A DNA stretch of 51,283 bases from Holophagaceae bacterium (GTDB taxonomy: Bacteria; Acidobacteriota; Holophagae; Holophagales; Holophagaceae): positions 1-51,283 of the forward strand of contig JANYLR010000014.1 of NCBI GenBank assembly GCA_025363715.1, given 5' to 3'. Positions 41,225 to 50,975 of the stretch are shown one piece after another. Each line of letters begins with the position of its first letter. Positions within the stretch are counted from its first letter, which is position 1. The notes beneath the pieces are model-generated. The model did no database searches, had not been told where the DNA came from, and worked only from the letters and a program-made list of their open reading frames with translations. Position numbers and translations under genes: made by a program.

Positions 41225-41782
41225 ATGCTCACCCGCGACGAAGCCTGGCAGCTGCTCTGCGACTGGACGCCCTCCGACAAGCTGCGCACCCACGCCCGGG
41301 CCGTGGAGCTGGTGATGCGCGACCTGGGGGCCCGCCTGGGCGAGGACGCGGAGCGCTTCGGCCTGGCCGGCATGCTGCACGACGCCGACTACGACCGCTG
41401 GCCAGAGGAGCACCCGAAGCGCGTCGTGGCCTGGCTGCGGGAGCGCGGCGATGAAGACCTGGCCCATGCCATCAGCGCGCATTACACCCGTTGGGGCGTG
41501 GCCTACGACAGCCTGCTGGACAAGGCCCTGCTGGCTTCCGATGAGATCACGGGCTTCGTTATGGCCTGTGCCCTGGTGCGCCCGACCCGCACCGAGGGGC
41601 TGGAACCTAAAAGTGTGAAGAAGAAGCTGAAGGACAAGGCCTTCGCCGCTGGTGTGGACCGCTTCGAAGTGGCCGAGGGCCTGCGCATGCTCATGGAAGC
41701 CGTGGGTGGCACTGAGGACGAGCACCTCGCTCGCATCATCGCCGTGCTGCACGAGCACCGGGCGGAGCTTGGGCTGAGCTGA
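41225..41782 (+). CDS. HD-domain phosphohydrolase-like protein
   Basis: 185 residues. HD-type motifs: THARAVELVM, LAGMLHDADYDRW (HD) and the SAHYTRWG segment. Most HD proteins of this size hydrolyse nucleotides or phosphomonoesters; this one resembles the HDIG-type hydrolases found beside tRNA-modification genes. Follows truA at 10 bp. Substrate unknown. Confidence 0.8.
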   Translation: MLTRDEAWQLLCDWTPSDKLRTHARAVELVMRDLGARLGEDAERFGLAGMLHDADYDRWPEEHPKRVVAWLRERGDEDLAHAISAHYTRWGVAYDSLLDKALLASDEITGFVMACALVRPTRTEGLEPKSVKKKLKDKAFAAGVDRFEVAEGLRMLMEAVGGTEDEHLARIIAVLHEHRAELGLS

Positions 41783-41791
41783 AATTCCGAT

Positions 41792-42790
41792 CTACCGGCC
41801 CTTGGCAGGATGGAGGAAAGTGTCCACCGCCTCCAGGAACATCCGGGGCTGGTCCACGAAGGTCATGTGCCCACTGTTGGGAAACACCACGAGGCGGGAG
41901 CCCGGGATCAGGCGATTCATCTCCCTGGAGAGGGAGGGGTCGCACTCGTCGTGGTCGCCCACGGTGATGAGGGTGGGGATCTTGATGCTCGGCAGCCGGT
42001 CGGCGTACTCCGCGGACTTCAGGTTGCCGTCGATGATGAATTCGCCATGGGAGCCCCACATCTCCCGGTAGACGGCCCAGTCGTCCGGGGCGCTTCCGCT
42101 CGGATCGAAGCGCGGGTCGGGGCGGGCGCCGTAGAGGTAGGGGAAGTAGCCCAGGCCCCAGGCCGCCTCGGCGTACTCGGCCGGATAGCGCCCCTGCTGG
42201 TAGGGCTTGCCCTTGCCGAAGAGCCCCTCGGCCTCCATGCGGTCGATGGTGGCGCGCAGCTCCGCGGGCATCTTCGCCTTCATCTTCACGAAGACCTCGT
42301 TCATGGCCTGGGTGGAGTGGAAGGTGCTGCAGAGGATCAGGAGGGAGAGGCTGCCCGGATACTTCAGCGCGTAGGCCTGGGCCAGCACGCCCCCGCAGGA
42401 GTGGCCCAGCACCGCGACCTTGCCCAGGCCCAGGGCCTTGCGCACGGCCTCCACATCGTCCGCCATGGCCTCCACCGTGTAGCCCGCAGGATCCTCCAGC
42501 TTCTGGGAACGGCCAGAGCCTCGCTCATCGATGAATATCAGGCGGTTGCGCCGGGCCAGCGGGAGCAGGTGGGGCAACAGGTAGTTGTGGGTGGCTCCAG
42601 GACCGCCGTGGAGCAGGATGAGGGGTTCCCCCTTCCCCACGGTCTTCACATAGACCAGGACGCCACCACAATCCACAAACTGTTCCTGGACCGGGAAAAC
42701 CATGGCTGCCGGCGGGGCTGCAGTGAGCCCGCGGGAGGTGAGCAACAAGACGAAAGCCAGCATGACTTTTCGGAATCGGTGGTGGTTCAT
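41792..42790 (-). CDS. Secreted alpha/beta hydrolase (proline iminopeptidase-like)
   Basis: 332 residues with a signal peptide (VMLAFVLLLTSRGLTAA). The oxyanion motif is HGGPG, as in proline iminopeptidases; the nucleophile is Ser in GHSCGG; the acid is in GDHDECD and the His in NSGHM. HGGPG plus the cap region suggests an aminopeptidase, but an esterase is possible. The signal peptide is unusual for a proline iminopeptidase. Convergent with the HD gene. Confidence 0.85.
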   Translation of the reverse strand: MNHHRFRKVMLAFVLLLTSRGLTAAPPAAMVFPVQEQFVDCGGVLVYVKTVGKGEPLILLHGGPGATHNYLLPHLLPLARRNRLIFIDERGSGRSQKLEDPAGYTVEAMADDVEAVRKALGLGKVAVLGHSCGGVLAQAYALKYPGSLSLLILCSTFHSTQAMNEVFVKMKAKMPAELRATIDRMEAEGLFGKGKPYQQGRYPAEYAEAAWGLGYFPYLYGARPDPRFDPSGSAPDDWAVYREMWGSHGEFIIDGNLKSAEYADRLPSIKIPTLITVGDHDECDPSLSREMNRLIPGSRLVVFPNSGHMTFVDQPRMFLEAVDTFLHPAKGR

Positions 42791-42873
42791 GGCTGCTCCG
42801 TGGACAGATGGCCATTGTGTTCACGGCGTCTGATCCAGGTCAACGCATGACCATCAACCGCGGGTGGCGGGCG

Positions 42874-44112
42874 TCAATGCGTGACGACATAGGCCTCGCC
42901 CACCACCTCGGCCACGCGCTTCCGCCTCAGGATGAGGGTGCGCAGGTACTCCTGTTTCTCCAGGATGGCTTTCTTGCGCAGCGATTCATCCGGCGTGGCC
43001 TTGGGCCCTTCTACGGGATCGCACAGCCGGTCCAGCTCGCCACGGAGCCGGGCCTCGGCCGCGGTCACCCGGATGACTCGGATCTCCCGGCGGTCGGTGG
43101 GGGCACCCCAGTTGTTCTCCGTCCAGAGGGGCTCGACCGCGACCTCTGCCAGCACCAGGCTGGCCCGGCCATCGGGGCCGGGCCGCTGCTCGAAGCGGAC
43201 CCTCAGGGCGGCTCCGTCCCGGTTGTCCCCTGCGGCCACAGGAAACTGGTCAGCCCGGTACATCCGGTCCTGGTTGCTGATGAAATTGCCCAGGGAGTAG
43301 GCCACCAGGGCTTTGCGGCCCTCGACCTCCAGCTGCTCGACGGGCTGGAGCACATGGGGGTGATGGCCCAGGATCAAATCACAGCCGGCGGCCACCAGGG
43401 CCCGAGCAAGGTCCCGCTGCCGCTTCGTAGGCTGGTGCTGGTATTCATTGCCCCAGTGGAGGCTCACCACCACCAGATCCGCCTTTGCCCTCGCCTCGTG
43501 CACGGCCAGGAGGGCCGGTTCCAGATCCATCCTGCGGACCCAGGGTTCCGTGGCCCGCCGGTTGAGGTCGAGGTTGAACAGGTCCGTGAAGCCCAGGAAA
43601 GCCACCCGGAGCCCCTTCTGCTCGAGGATCTGGGTGGTCTCCGCCGAGGCCCGGTCCTCTCCGGTTCCAAGCGCCGTCAGCCGCTCGGCCCGCAATCGCC
43701 CAAGCGTTTCCCGGACGCCCTTGGCCCCCTGGTCGAAGGCGTGGTTGTTGGCCGTGGAAAGCACCGTGAAGCCGCTGGCACGGAGGGCCGCTGGAAGCGA
43801 TTCCGGCGCATTGAACTGGAAGGGCTGGCCGGGCTGGCCCGTGGCAGGCGCCACCGGCGTCTCCAGGTTGCCGAAGGCCAGGTCCGCCCCCTGGAACAGC
43901 GGCACCAGGTCCGCCCAGAGGGCCGGGAAGCCGGCCGGATCAAGGGCGGCTGCGCGCTTGACGTCCTGGTGCATGAGGATATCGCCGACAGCGACCAGGC
44001 TGAGGGTGGCCGGGGGTGGCGGGGGGGGCTGCTCCGCTCGGGGCCTGCAACTGCCGACACCCAGCGCCAGCAGGCCGGCCAACCACGGAATGAGGCGATC
44101 CTTCAAGCCCAT
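42874..44112 (-). CDS. CapA-family lipoprotein (poly-gamma-glutamate synthesis-like metallophosphoesterase)
   Basis: 412 residues. Lipoprotein signal with GVGSC as the modified Cys, then a Pro-rich linker, then a CapA domain: VAVGDILMHQDV, FGNLETPV, STANNHAFDQG, VVSLHWGNEYQ, ILGHHPHVLQP and YSLGNFISNQ. These fit a two-metal phosphoesterase. In Bacillus CapA/PgsA serves polyglutamate export, but no capBC-like genes are here, so the role is open. ATG 44112 overlaps the radical SAM stop by 10 nt. Confidence 0.85.
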   Translation of the reverse strand: MGLKDRLIPWLAGLLALGVGSCRPRAEQPPPPPPATLSLVAVGDILMHQDVKRAAALDPAGFPALWADLVPLFQGADLAFGNLETPVAPATGQPGQPFQFNAPESLPAALRASGFTVLSTANNHAFDQGAKGVRETLGRLRAERLTALGTGEDRASAETTQILEQKGLRVAFLGFTDLFNLDLNRRATEPWVRRMDLEPALLAVHEARAKADLVVVSLHWGNEYQHQPTKRQRDLARALVAAGCDLILGHHPHVLQPVEQLEVEGRKALVAYSLGNFISNQDRMYRADQFPVAAGDNRDGAALRVRFEQRPGPDGRASLVLAEVAVEPLWTENNWGAPTDRREIRVIRVTAAEARLRGELDRLCDPVEGPKATPDESLRKKAILEKQEYLRTLILRRKRVAEVVGEAYVVTH

Positions 44113-44981
44113 TCCTCTGGTCCGTAGTAGACCTCCACCGGGAGGCCGGGCAGGCGGCTCCGCAGGCTGGCGGCCACCGCATCCAACTCGAGGCGGCGCA
44201 GGGGCCGAGCCTCGGGCTCGGGGGTCGGCCGGGCCACGGTATAGAGCTGGATGGCCTGGAGCTGGCCGCCCTGCGCCAGGATGTATTCCAGTCGACCGCA
44301 GTAGGCCTCCAGTTCGGCTTCGCTGGGACCCTGGCCCCGCCAATCCAGGAAGAGCGTCTGGATGATGATTGGCCAGCGGCAGGCCGTGGCCAGCAGATTG
44401 TCGAGGATGCGCCCGAAGGGGATCTGGCTGCGGCAGATCTCGCGGTAGTAGGCCTCCGTACCCGCATCGAGCTTGGCCCAGATCTCTCCCTGGTTCGCCA
44501 TCAGGGTGTCCAGCCCCCTGACCACCTCCGCTGCCTGGAGGCGGCTGGAATCCGTGATGAGCACCAGCTTCACCTGGTCCAGTCCCCGCTGCGCCTTAAG
44601 CCGCGCGACCCGGGCCACCACGTCGGGGAATTCCCGAGCCGTGGTGGGTTCCCCGTCGCCGCTGAAGGCGATGTCGTTGAGCCGCCGCTGCTCGGGCCGG
44701 GCCGAATCGAAGGGCGAGACCTCGTAGATCTCCCCGCTGATGGTGAGATCCACCAACATCGCCAGCTCTTCATCGAGCTGATCCAGATCCAGGTCCTTTC
44801 GCCTCGGCGGCGTCCGGCGATCGACTTCGCAGTAGACGCAATCGAAATTGCAGACCTTGTCCGGGTTCAGGTTCACGCCCAGGCTCAAGCCTCGGCTGCG
44901 GCGGGAGATCACAGGGTAGCAGTAGTGGAATTCCCGCCAGAGGCGCCGGTGGTCCAGATGGGCCTTGATGAGCTCAGACAT
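44103..44981 (-). CDS. Radical SAM protein
   Basis: 292 residues. The cluster motif is CNFDCVYC (Cx3Cx2C), after LGVNLNPDKV. IAFSGDGEPTT, a typical second segment, follows. This N-terminus (RRSRGLSLGVNL, DKVCNFDCVYCEVDR) is like proteins near molybdenum cofactor or tungsten enzymes and 'GTP cyclisation'-type radical SAM families, but I cannot assign a substrate. Its stop is inside the CapA gene start. Confidence 0.82.
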   Translation of the reverse strand: MSELIKAHLDHRRLWREFHYCYPVISRRSRGLSLGVNLNPDKVCNFDCVYCEVDRRTPPRRKDLDLDQLDEELAMLVDLTISGEIYEVSPFDSARPEQRRLNDIAFSGDGEPTTAREFPDVVARVARLKAQRGLDQVKLVLITDSSRLQAAEVVRGLDTLMANQGEIWAKLDAGTEAYYREICRSQIPFGRILDNLLATACRWPIIIQTLFLDWRGQGPSEAELEAYCGRLEYILAQGGQLQAIQLYTVARPTPEPEARPLRRLELDAVAASLRSRLPGLPVEVYYGPEEWA

Positions 44982-45015
44982 GCTGCAAGTACAGCACGGA
45001 CCGGGGCCCGTTCCA

Positions 45016-45053
45016 GCAAAAAGGCCGCCGAAAAAACACCGGCGACCTTTTTG
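45016..45053 (-). terminator. Terminator downstream of the thioesterase gene
   Basis: GCAAAAAGG and CCTTTTTGC arms with a CGCCG/CGGCG inner stem and one mismatch, A-rich loop. Flanking A/T runs make it work in both directions. Confidence 0.8.
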
Positions 45054-45082
45054 CTAGGAGAAGGCTCAGAGGGTGTCGAGGA

Positions 45083-45496
45083 TCAGCCGTCCTGGCGAAG
45101 GTGGTGGGCCTCTGCGGCGGTCTGGACCATTTCGGGCTTCCAGAGGATGGTTTCGGGGCGCAGCTGCTCATCCACGGCCACCATGACGAACGCGCCGCTG
45201 GTGACCTCCCGGCGCCGGTCCGAGACCGGCTCGTAGACCTCCACCTCGATCTGGAGGGTCATGCTGGTGGTTCCTTGGCGGGAAATAGCGATGTGGAACT
45301 CGATGATTTCCCCGGCTCGCACGGGGCTGTGGAAGAGCAGCTCGGACACCTTCACCGTGAGAAAGCGCCTGTTACGGGACATAAGCGAGGCCGTGATGCC
45401 CGCCACCTTGTCCATGCGGGCCATCATGTCCCCGCCGAACATCGCCTCGTTCAGGGCGATATCCATGTTCAGGACCATTTCGCGGGAGATCAACAT
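45083..45496 (-). CDS. Acyl-CoA thioesterase, hotdog fold (YciA-like)
   Basis: 137 residues. NEAMFGGDMMARMDKVAGITA is the family signature (N, GG, and D acidic residue); FHSPVRAGEII and the TSMTLQIEVEVY strand follow. YciA-type enzymes hydrolyse acyl-CoAs of various lengths. The gene lies between two strong terminators, so it is monocistronic. Confidence 0.82.
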   Translation of the reverse strand: MLISREMVLNMDIALNEAMFGGDMMARMDKVAGITASLMSRNRRFLTVKVSELLFHSPVRAGEIIEFHIAISRQGTTSMTLQIEVEVYEPVSDRRREVTSGAFVMVAVDEQLRPETILWKPEMVQTAAEAHHLRQDG

Positions 45497-45530
45497 GGCC
45501 CTAGTACAACACGAGCCTGGAGGCCTGACT

Positions 45531-45568
45531 GCAAAAAGGGCACCGGAAATGCACCGGTGCCCTTTTTG
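45531..45568. terminator. Bidirectional terminator between sucD and the thioesterase gene
   Basis: Stem AAAAAGGGCACCGG/CCGGTGCCCTTTTT with a 7-nt loop. On the minus strand it ends the sucCD operon. Confidence 0.9.
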
Positions 45569-45615
45569 TTTGAAATGCTTTTCTTGGTGCCTTAGTGGTG
45601 AGATTTTTCTTTGTT

Positions 45616-46488
<873 letters not shown>

Positions 46489-46566
46489 GTCATACCTCTC
46501 TTAGGTTCGAATTCAGGTTCCGGGGCGGGATGAGGGTGCGGGTCTCCCGCGCGCTCATCCTGGGGG

Positions 46567-46600
46567 CCCGGGGGTGTGCGCGCAGCGCGGAACCCCCGGG
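46567..46600. promoter_or_regulatory. Intercistronic hairpin between sucC and sucD
   Basis: Perfect 9-bp stem CCCGGGGGT/ACCCCCGGG enclosing a GCGC/GCGC pairing, just after the sucC stop. No T-run, so it could be a stabilising or attenuating hairpin rather than a terminator. Confidence 0.5.
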
Positions 46601-46605
46601 CAGCA

Positions 46606-47763
46606 TCAGGCGATGGAGGCGACCACCTTCACGGCGGCGTCCTTCAGGTCGGTGGCGACGATGAGGTTCAGTCCGCTGTCGGCCAGGATCTTCTTGCCCT
46701 CTTCGACGTTGGTGCCTTCGAGGCGCACGACCACCGGCACCTGGATGCCGATCTCCTTCGAGGCGTTGACGATGCCCGCGGCGACCACATCGCAGCGCAT
46801 GATGCCGCCGAAGATGTTCACCAGCACGGCCTTCACGCCGGGGTCCTGCAAGATGATGCGGAAGGCGTTCTTCACCGCGTCCTCGGTGGCTCCACCGCCG
46901 ACGTCCAGGAAATTGGCCGGGGAACCGCCGTGGTACTTGATGATGTCCATGGTGCCCATGGCCAGGCCCGCGCCATTCACCATGCAACCGATCTGGCCAT
47001 CCAGTTTAATGAAGTTCAGGTTGAACTTGCTGGCGGCGATCTCTTCCTCGGCCTCCTCGTTAAGGTCGCGGAAGGCCAGGACATCCGGGTGGCGGAACAG
47101 GGCGTTGTCGTCGAAGCCGATCTTGGCGTCCAGGGCGGTGACATCACCGGTCTTGGTGACCACCAGGGGGTTGATCTCCACCATGGAGCAGTCTTTCTCC
47201 ACGAAGAGCCGGTAGAGGTTCTGCAGGAATACCACGCACTGCTTGAAGGAATCGCCCTCGAGACCCAGGGCGAAGGCGACCTGGCGGGCCTGGAAGCCGC
47301 AGAGGCCCAGGGCAGGATCCACGGCCACCTTGAAGATCTTCTCGGGGGTCTTCTCGGCGACCTCCTCGATCTCCACGCCGCCTTCGGTGGAGGCCAGGAT
47401 CGTGATGCGGCTGGAGACACGGTCCACGAGGAAACTCAGGTAGAGCTCCCGGGCGATATCGATGGGCTTGGAGATGAACACGGTGTGGACCTTGCGGCCC
47501 TCGGCGCCGGTCTGCTTGGTGATGAGTTGCATTCCGAAGATGGCCTTGAACAGTTCGGCGGCCTTATCGGGGTCATTCGCGAATTTCACGCCGCCGCCCT
47601 TGCCCCGTCCGCCGGCATGGATCTGGGCCTTCACCACGCTGGCACCGCCGTATTCCTTGGTGATCATGCGGGCTTCCTCCGCATCCTGGGCCACCTTCCC
47701 GTCGGGGGTGGTCACCTTGTAGAGCCGCAGCAGTTCCTTGGCTTGGTACTCGTGGATATTCAT
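46606..47763 (-). CDS. sucC: Succinyl-CoA synthetase beta subunit
   Basis: A 385-residue SucC with an ATP-grasp domain: begins MNIHEYQAKELLRLY, has HAGGRGKGGGVK, VEINPLVVTK, NGAGLAMGTMD and VNIFGGIMRCD. With SucD it forms the ADP/GDP-dependent enzyme. ATG 47763 follows GGAG at 5 bp; GTG 47769 is less likely. Confidence 0.96.
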   Translation of the reverse strand: MNIHEYQAKELLRLYKVTTPDGKVAQDAEEARMITKEYGGASVVKAQIHAGGRGKGGGVKFANDPDKAAELFKAIFGMQLITKQTGAEGRKVHTVFISKPIDIARELYLSFLVDRVSSRITILASTEGGVEIEEVAEKTPEKIFKVAVDPALGLCGFQARQVAFALGLEGDSFKQCVVFLQNLYRLFVEKDCSMVEINPLVVTKTGDVTALDAKIGFDDNALFRHPDVLAFRDLNEEAEEEIAASKFNLNFIKLDGQIGCMVNGAGLAMGTMDIIKYHGGSPANFLDVGGGATEDAVKNAFRIILQDPGVKAVLVNIFGGIMRCDVVAAGIVNASKEIGIQVPVVVRLEGTNVEEGKKILADSGLNLIVATDLKDAAVKVVASIA

Positions 47764-47868
47764 GCTCACTCCGGGAAGGGTCGTTGATCAGTCTACCGGG
47801 AGGAAGCCTGACCCCGCATCCCGAAGTCTGTGACCCGTGGCATCCTTTGAATCACCGGAGTCTGTACC

Positions 47869-49443
47869 ATGGCCCAGCTGGACCGCCTGCTCGCGCAAGT
47901 CATCGCCAAGGCCGGCAGTCGGCTGGAGCTGAAGGCCGACCGGAAACCCAGGCTGGAGCTGAAATCTGGCGAGGCCATCGAGCTGCTGCCCAATCCTCTG
48001 CCCGCGGTGATGGTAGACGTGCTGGCCGGAGACGTGGTGCCGGCGGAGCTCAAGGCCGCCTGGCAGAAGGACGGCCAGGCCGAGTTCGACTATGACCTGG
48101 GGGGCCAGTGTTTCCGGATCCGGCTCAGCCGCTACATGGAAACGCCCCAGATCCAGGCCGAACACCAGGGCCCCTCGCGCCCGCCAGCGCCCCTGCCACC
48201 CAAGGCTGCGGTGCCGGCCCCCAGACCCGTCATTCACGCCCCTATCGCCCAGGCACCCGCCGAACCGCAGGCAAGGCCAGCCCCGGCAACCCAGCCCGAA
48301 CTGCCCCGGCCCCCTGCCCGGCCCCGGAAAGTCCAGGGCCATCCCCTGGCCGACCGGCTGCTGGCCGCCCTGCTCGAGAAACAGGGCTCGGACCTGCACT
48401 GCACCACCCATGAACCGCCCATGGTCCGAGTCCACGGAGACATGAAGGAACTGGAAGGGATCGGACCCCTGGATGCCCCCACGCTCCTGGAGATGATGGA
48501 ATCCCTGGCCACTTCGGCGATCTGGCAGCGCTTCGAAGAGCACCATGACGCCGATTTCGCCTATGCCTACGAGGCGGGCGGCTGCCGCCTCCGGGTGAAC
48601 TTCTTCCATGACCGGGTGGGTCCTGGCATGGTCTGCCGGGTCATCCCCAACCAGCTGCCGGATCCCGACCGCCTGGGCCTGCCGGATCCCGTGCGCCGCC
48701 TGGCGACACTTTCCAAAGGGCTGGTGCTGGTGACGGGCCCCACCGGCAGCGGCAAGTCCACCACCCTGGCGGCCATCATCGACATCGCCAACCAGAAGCG
48801 GAAGGACCACATCCTCACCATCGAGGATCCCATCGAGTTCGTGCACCCCCGCAAGGGCTGCCTGGTGAACCAGCGGGAGGTGGGTACTCACACGGATAGC
48901 TTCAAGAGCGGGCTGCGGGCGGCCCTCCGGGAGGATCCGGATATCGTGATGGTGGGCGAGATGCGCGACCTGGAGACTATCGCCATCGCTCTGGAGACCG
49001 CCGTCACCGGCCATCTGGTCTTCGGGACCCTGCATACCAGCAGCGCCATTGGCACTATCGATCGCATCGTGGATCAGTTCCCCGCCGACCGGCAGCAGCA
49101 GATCCGCGTGATGCTGGCAGATTGCCTGAAGTGCGTCGTCAGCCAGGTACTGCTCAAGCGTGTCGGCGGCGGCCGCATCGCCGCCCTCGAGACCCTCTTC
49201 ATCAGCCCCGCCATCGCCAATCTCATGCGGGAGGGAAAAAATTTCCAGATCCCCAGCGCCATGCAGACCGGCCGCAGCTACGGCCAGCGGCTCATGACCG
49301 ACACGCTGGTGGAGCTCATCCAGGGCAAAAAAGTCGAGCCCATGGAGGCCTACCTGAAGTGCCCGGACAAGGAAACCTTCATCGCCGCTTGCAAGCGGGC
49401 GGGGATTCCGTTTGATCTTCGGCTTGGTGAAGCTGAGACCTAG
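47869..49443 (+). CDS. PilT-family ATPase with duplicated N-terminal domain
   Basis: 524 residues. The C-terminal ~370 are a PilT retraction-type ATPase: SDLHCTTHEPPMVRVHG, GPTGSGKSTTLAA near 290 (Walker A), EDPIEFVH, REDPDIVMVGEMRD (Walker B) and the HTSSA motif (LHTSSAIGTID). The first ~105 residues (LDRLLAQVIAKAGSRLELKA to RIRLSRYM) resemble that PilT N-terminal domain a second time, joined by a Pro/Ala linker (~105-160). Typical PilT has about 340-380 residues. Twitching motility motor or a PilU-like paralogue. Confidence 0.85.
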   Translation: MAQLDRLLAQVIAKAGSRLELKADRKPRLELKSGEAIELLPNPLPAVMVDVLAGDVVPAELKAAWQKDGQAEFDYDLGGQCFRIRLSRYMETPQIQAEHQGPSRPPAPLPPKAAVPAPRPVIHAPIAQAPAEPQARPAPATQPELPRPPARPRKVQGHPLADRLLAALLEKQGSDLHCTTHEPPMVRVHGDMKELEGIGPLDAPTLLEMMESLATSAIWQRFEEHHDADFAYAYEAGGCRLRVNFFHDRVGPGMVCRVIPNQLPDPDRLGLPDPVRRLATLSKGLVLVTGPTGSGKSTTLAAIIDIANQKRKDHILTIEDPIEFVHPRKGCLVNQREVGTHTDSFKSGLRAALREDPDIVMVGEMRDLETIAIALETAVTGHLVFGTLHTSSAIGTIDRIVDQFPADRQQQIRVMLADCLKCVVSQVLLKRVGGGRIAALETLFISPAIANLMREGKNFQIPSAMQTGRSYGQRLMTDTLVELIQGKKVEPMEAYLKCPDKETFIAACKRAGIPFDLRLGEAET

Positions 49444-49476
49444 GCTCGAAGGCTGACGCCTTCGAGTCAGGAGCAA

Positions 49477-50472
49477 TCACATGGTCCGGGACAGCAGGGC
49501 TTCGGGGATCTCCTGGAGCAGCTGGCCGGTGTCCGGGTCTCCACTCACTCCCGTCACATGGGCCACCGCGTTTCTTGAAGCCTGCAAGGCCAGTTCCCGG
49601 GTCTCGGCCAGGGCGTCGTGCTTTTCGATGAGCGCCCGGAGCTTGACCTCTTCGGCCTCAGGAATGGGGACTTCCTCGCCCCTTCCCCAGATGGTGCGGA
49701 TGAGCGGCCGCACTTCGTCCGGGGCCCTCTCCAGCAGAGTGAGCATGGGGAGGGTGAGCTTGCCCTCCCGCAGGTCGCTGAAGGCGGGCTTGCCCAGCTG
49801 GGCGCTGGTGGCCGTGTAGTCCAGCAGGTCGTCGATGAGCTGGAAGGCACGGCCCACCTCCAACCCATAGCCCCGCATGGCCAGACAGTCAGCCTCGCTC
49901 CGACCCGTGAGCACGGCCCCGGTCTCGGTGCACCCGCTGAACAGCAGGGCCGTTTTGCGTTCCTGGATATCAAAGTAGTCCTTGCGGCTGGTGTCGAGCT
50001 TGAAGAGCACATCGTTCTGGATGAGCTCACCCTCCGTCATGCGGGTGGTGACCGCCGCCAGAATCTCCATCATCCGCCAGCTGCGGCAGGCGATGGCCTC
50101 GTCCATGGCCACCAGGTAGAGCAGGTCGCCGAAGAGCACCGTGAGGGTGTTGCCCCAGAGGCGGTTTAGGGTGGGCATGCCCCGGCGGAGCTGGGCGTGG
50201 TCGATGACATCGTCATGCACCAGGGTGGCCGTGTGAATCAGCTCGAAGACCGCACCGAAGCGCACGTCGTAATCGTTCTGCAGACCGCAGAACCGCGAGG
50301 CGAGCATCACCAGGGCCGGCCGGAGGCGCTTTCCCTGCCCCCCGCGCACATGATCCGCCAGCTTCTGGACCACTTCCACGTCGCTCTGCAGGATGCGCTG
50401 CAGCTCTCCCTCCACCCCGACCAGCTTAGGGGCGATGGGGAGGAAGTAGCGAGAGAGATCCAGGCGCGACAA
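49477..50472 (-). CDS. Polyprenyl diphosphate synthase (octaprenyl/heptaprenyl type)
   Basis: 331 residues of the trans-isoprenyl diphosphate synthase family, making the quinone side chain. Aspartate-rich motifs: VHDDVIDHA (DDVID, ~86) and LIDDLLDYT (~211). GKRLRPALVMLASRF and the SEADCLAMRGYG segment also fit. The start is a TTG six bases after the yajQ stop and is weak. Chain length not decided. Confidence 0.88.
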   Translation of the reverse strand: MSRLDLSRYFLPIAPKLVGVEGELQRILQSDVEVVQKLADHVRGGQGKRLRPALVMLASRFCGLQNDYDVRFGAVFELIHTATLVHDDVIDHAQLRRGMPTLNRLWGNTLTVLFGDLLYLVAMDEAIACRSWRMMEILAAVTTRMTEGELIQNDVLFKLDTSRKDYFDIQERKTALLFSGCTETGAVLTGRSEADCLAMRGYGLEVGRAFQLIDDLLDYTATSAQLGKPAFSDLREGKLTLPMLTLLERAPDEVRPLIRTIWGRGEEVPIPEAEEVKLRALIEKHDALAETRELALQASRNAVAHVTGVSGDPDTGQLLQEIPEALLSRTM

Positions 50473-50477
50473 GTTGC

Positions 50478-50975
50478 TCAGCCGCGGTAGTTGGTGAACT
50501 GGAGGTCCAGACCCTGGTCATCCTTCTTGAACAGGGCGATGACCTCCTGGAGGTCGTCCCGGCTCTTGCCGCTCACCCGGAGCTGATCGCCCTGGATGCT
50601 GGCTTGGACCTTGATCTTCGCGTCCTTGATGGCCTTGATGAGGCCCTTGGCCTTCTCCACGGGGATGCCCTGGTTGATGGTGACTTCTTGCCGCACCGTG
50701 CCCTTGGAGGCTGGCTCGATCTTGCCGTAGACCATGCTCCGAATGCTGACGCCGCGCTTGTGCAGCTTGGTCTGGAGGACGTCAATGACGGCCTTGAGCT
50801 TCACTTCGTCATCGCTGGAGAGCGCCAGCACCTTGTCATCCTTGAGCTCGATCTTCGAGACCGAGCCTTTGAAGTCGTAACGCTGGCCGATCTCCTTCAT
50901 GGCCTGGGCAAGGGCGTTCTTCACCTCGTCCAGGTCCACCTTGCACACGACATCGAAGGAACAATCAGTGGCCAT
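50478..50975 (-). CDS. yajQ: YajQ-family nucleotide-binding protein
   Basis: A 165-residue YajQ (UPF0234): CSFDVVCKVDLDEVKNAL at the start, RYDFKGSVSKIEL, the IRSMVYGKIEPASKGTVRQEV block, and QLRVSGKSRDDLQEVI. Members bind cyclic-di-GMP or RNA. ATG 50975 with GAGGAG at 8 bp. First gene of a pair with the polyprenyl synthase. Confidence 0.92.
   Translation of the reverse strand: MATDCSFDVVCKVDLDEVKNALAQAMKEIGQRYDFKGSVSKIELKDDKVLALSSDDEVKLKAVIDVLQTKLHKRGVSIRSMVYGKIEPASKGTVRQEVTINQGIPVEKAKGLIKAIKDAKIKVQASIQGDQLRVSGKSRDDLQEVIALFKKDDQGLDLQFTNYRG

Noticed and set aside
47788..49476. 562-residue minus-strand frame opposite the PilT-like gene
   Set aside because: Antisense shadow of a gene with intact Walker motifs.
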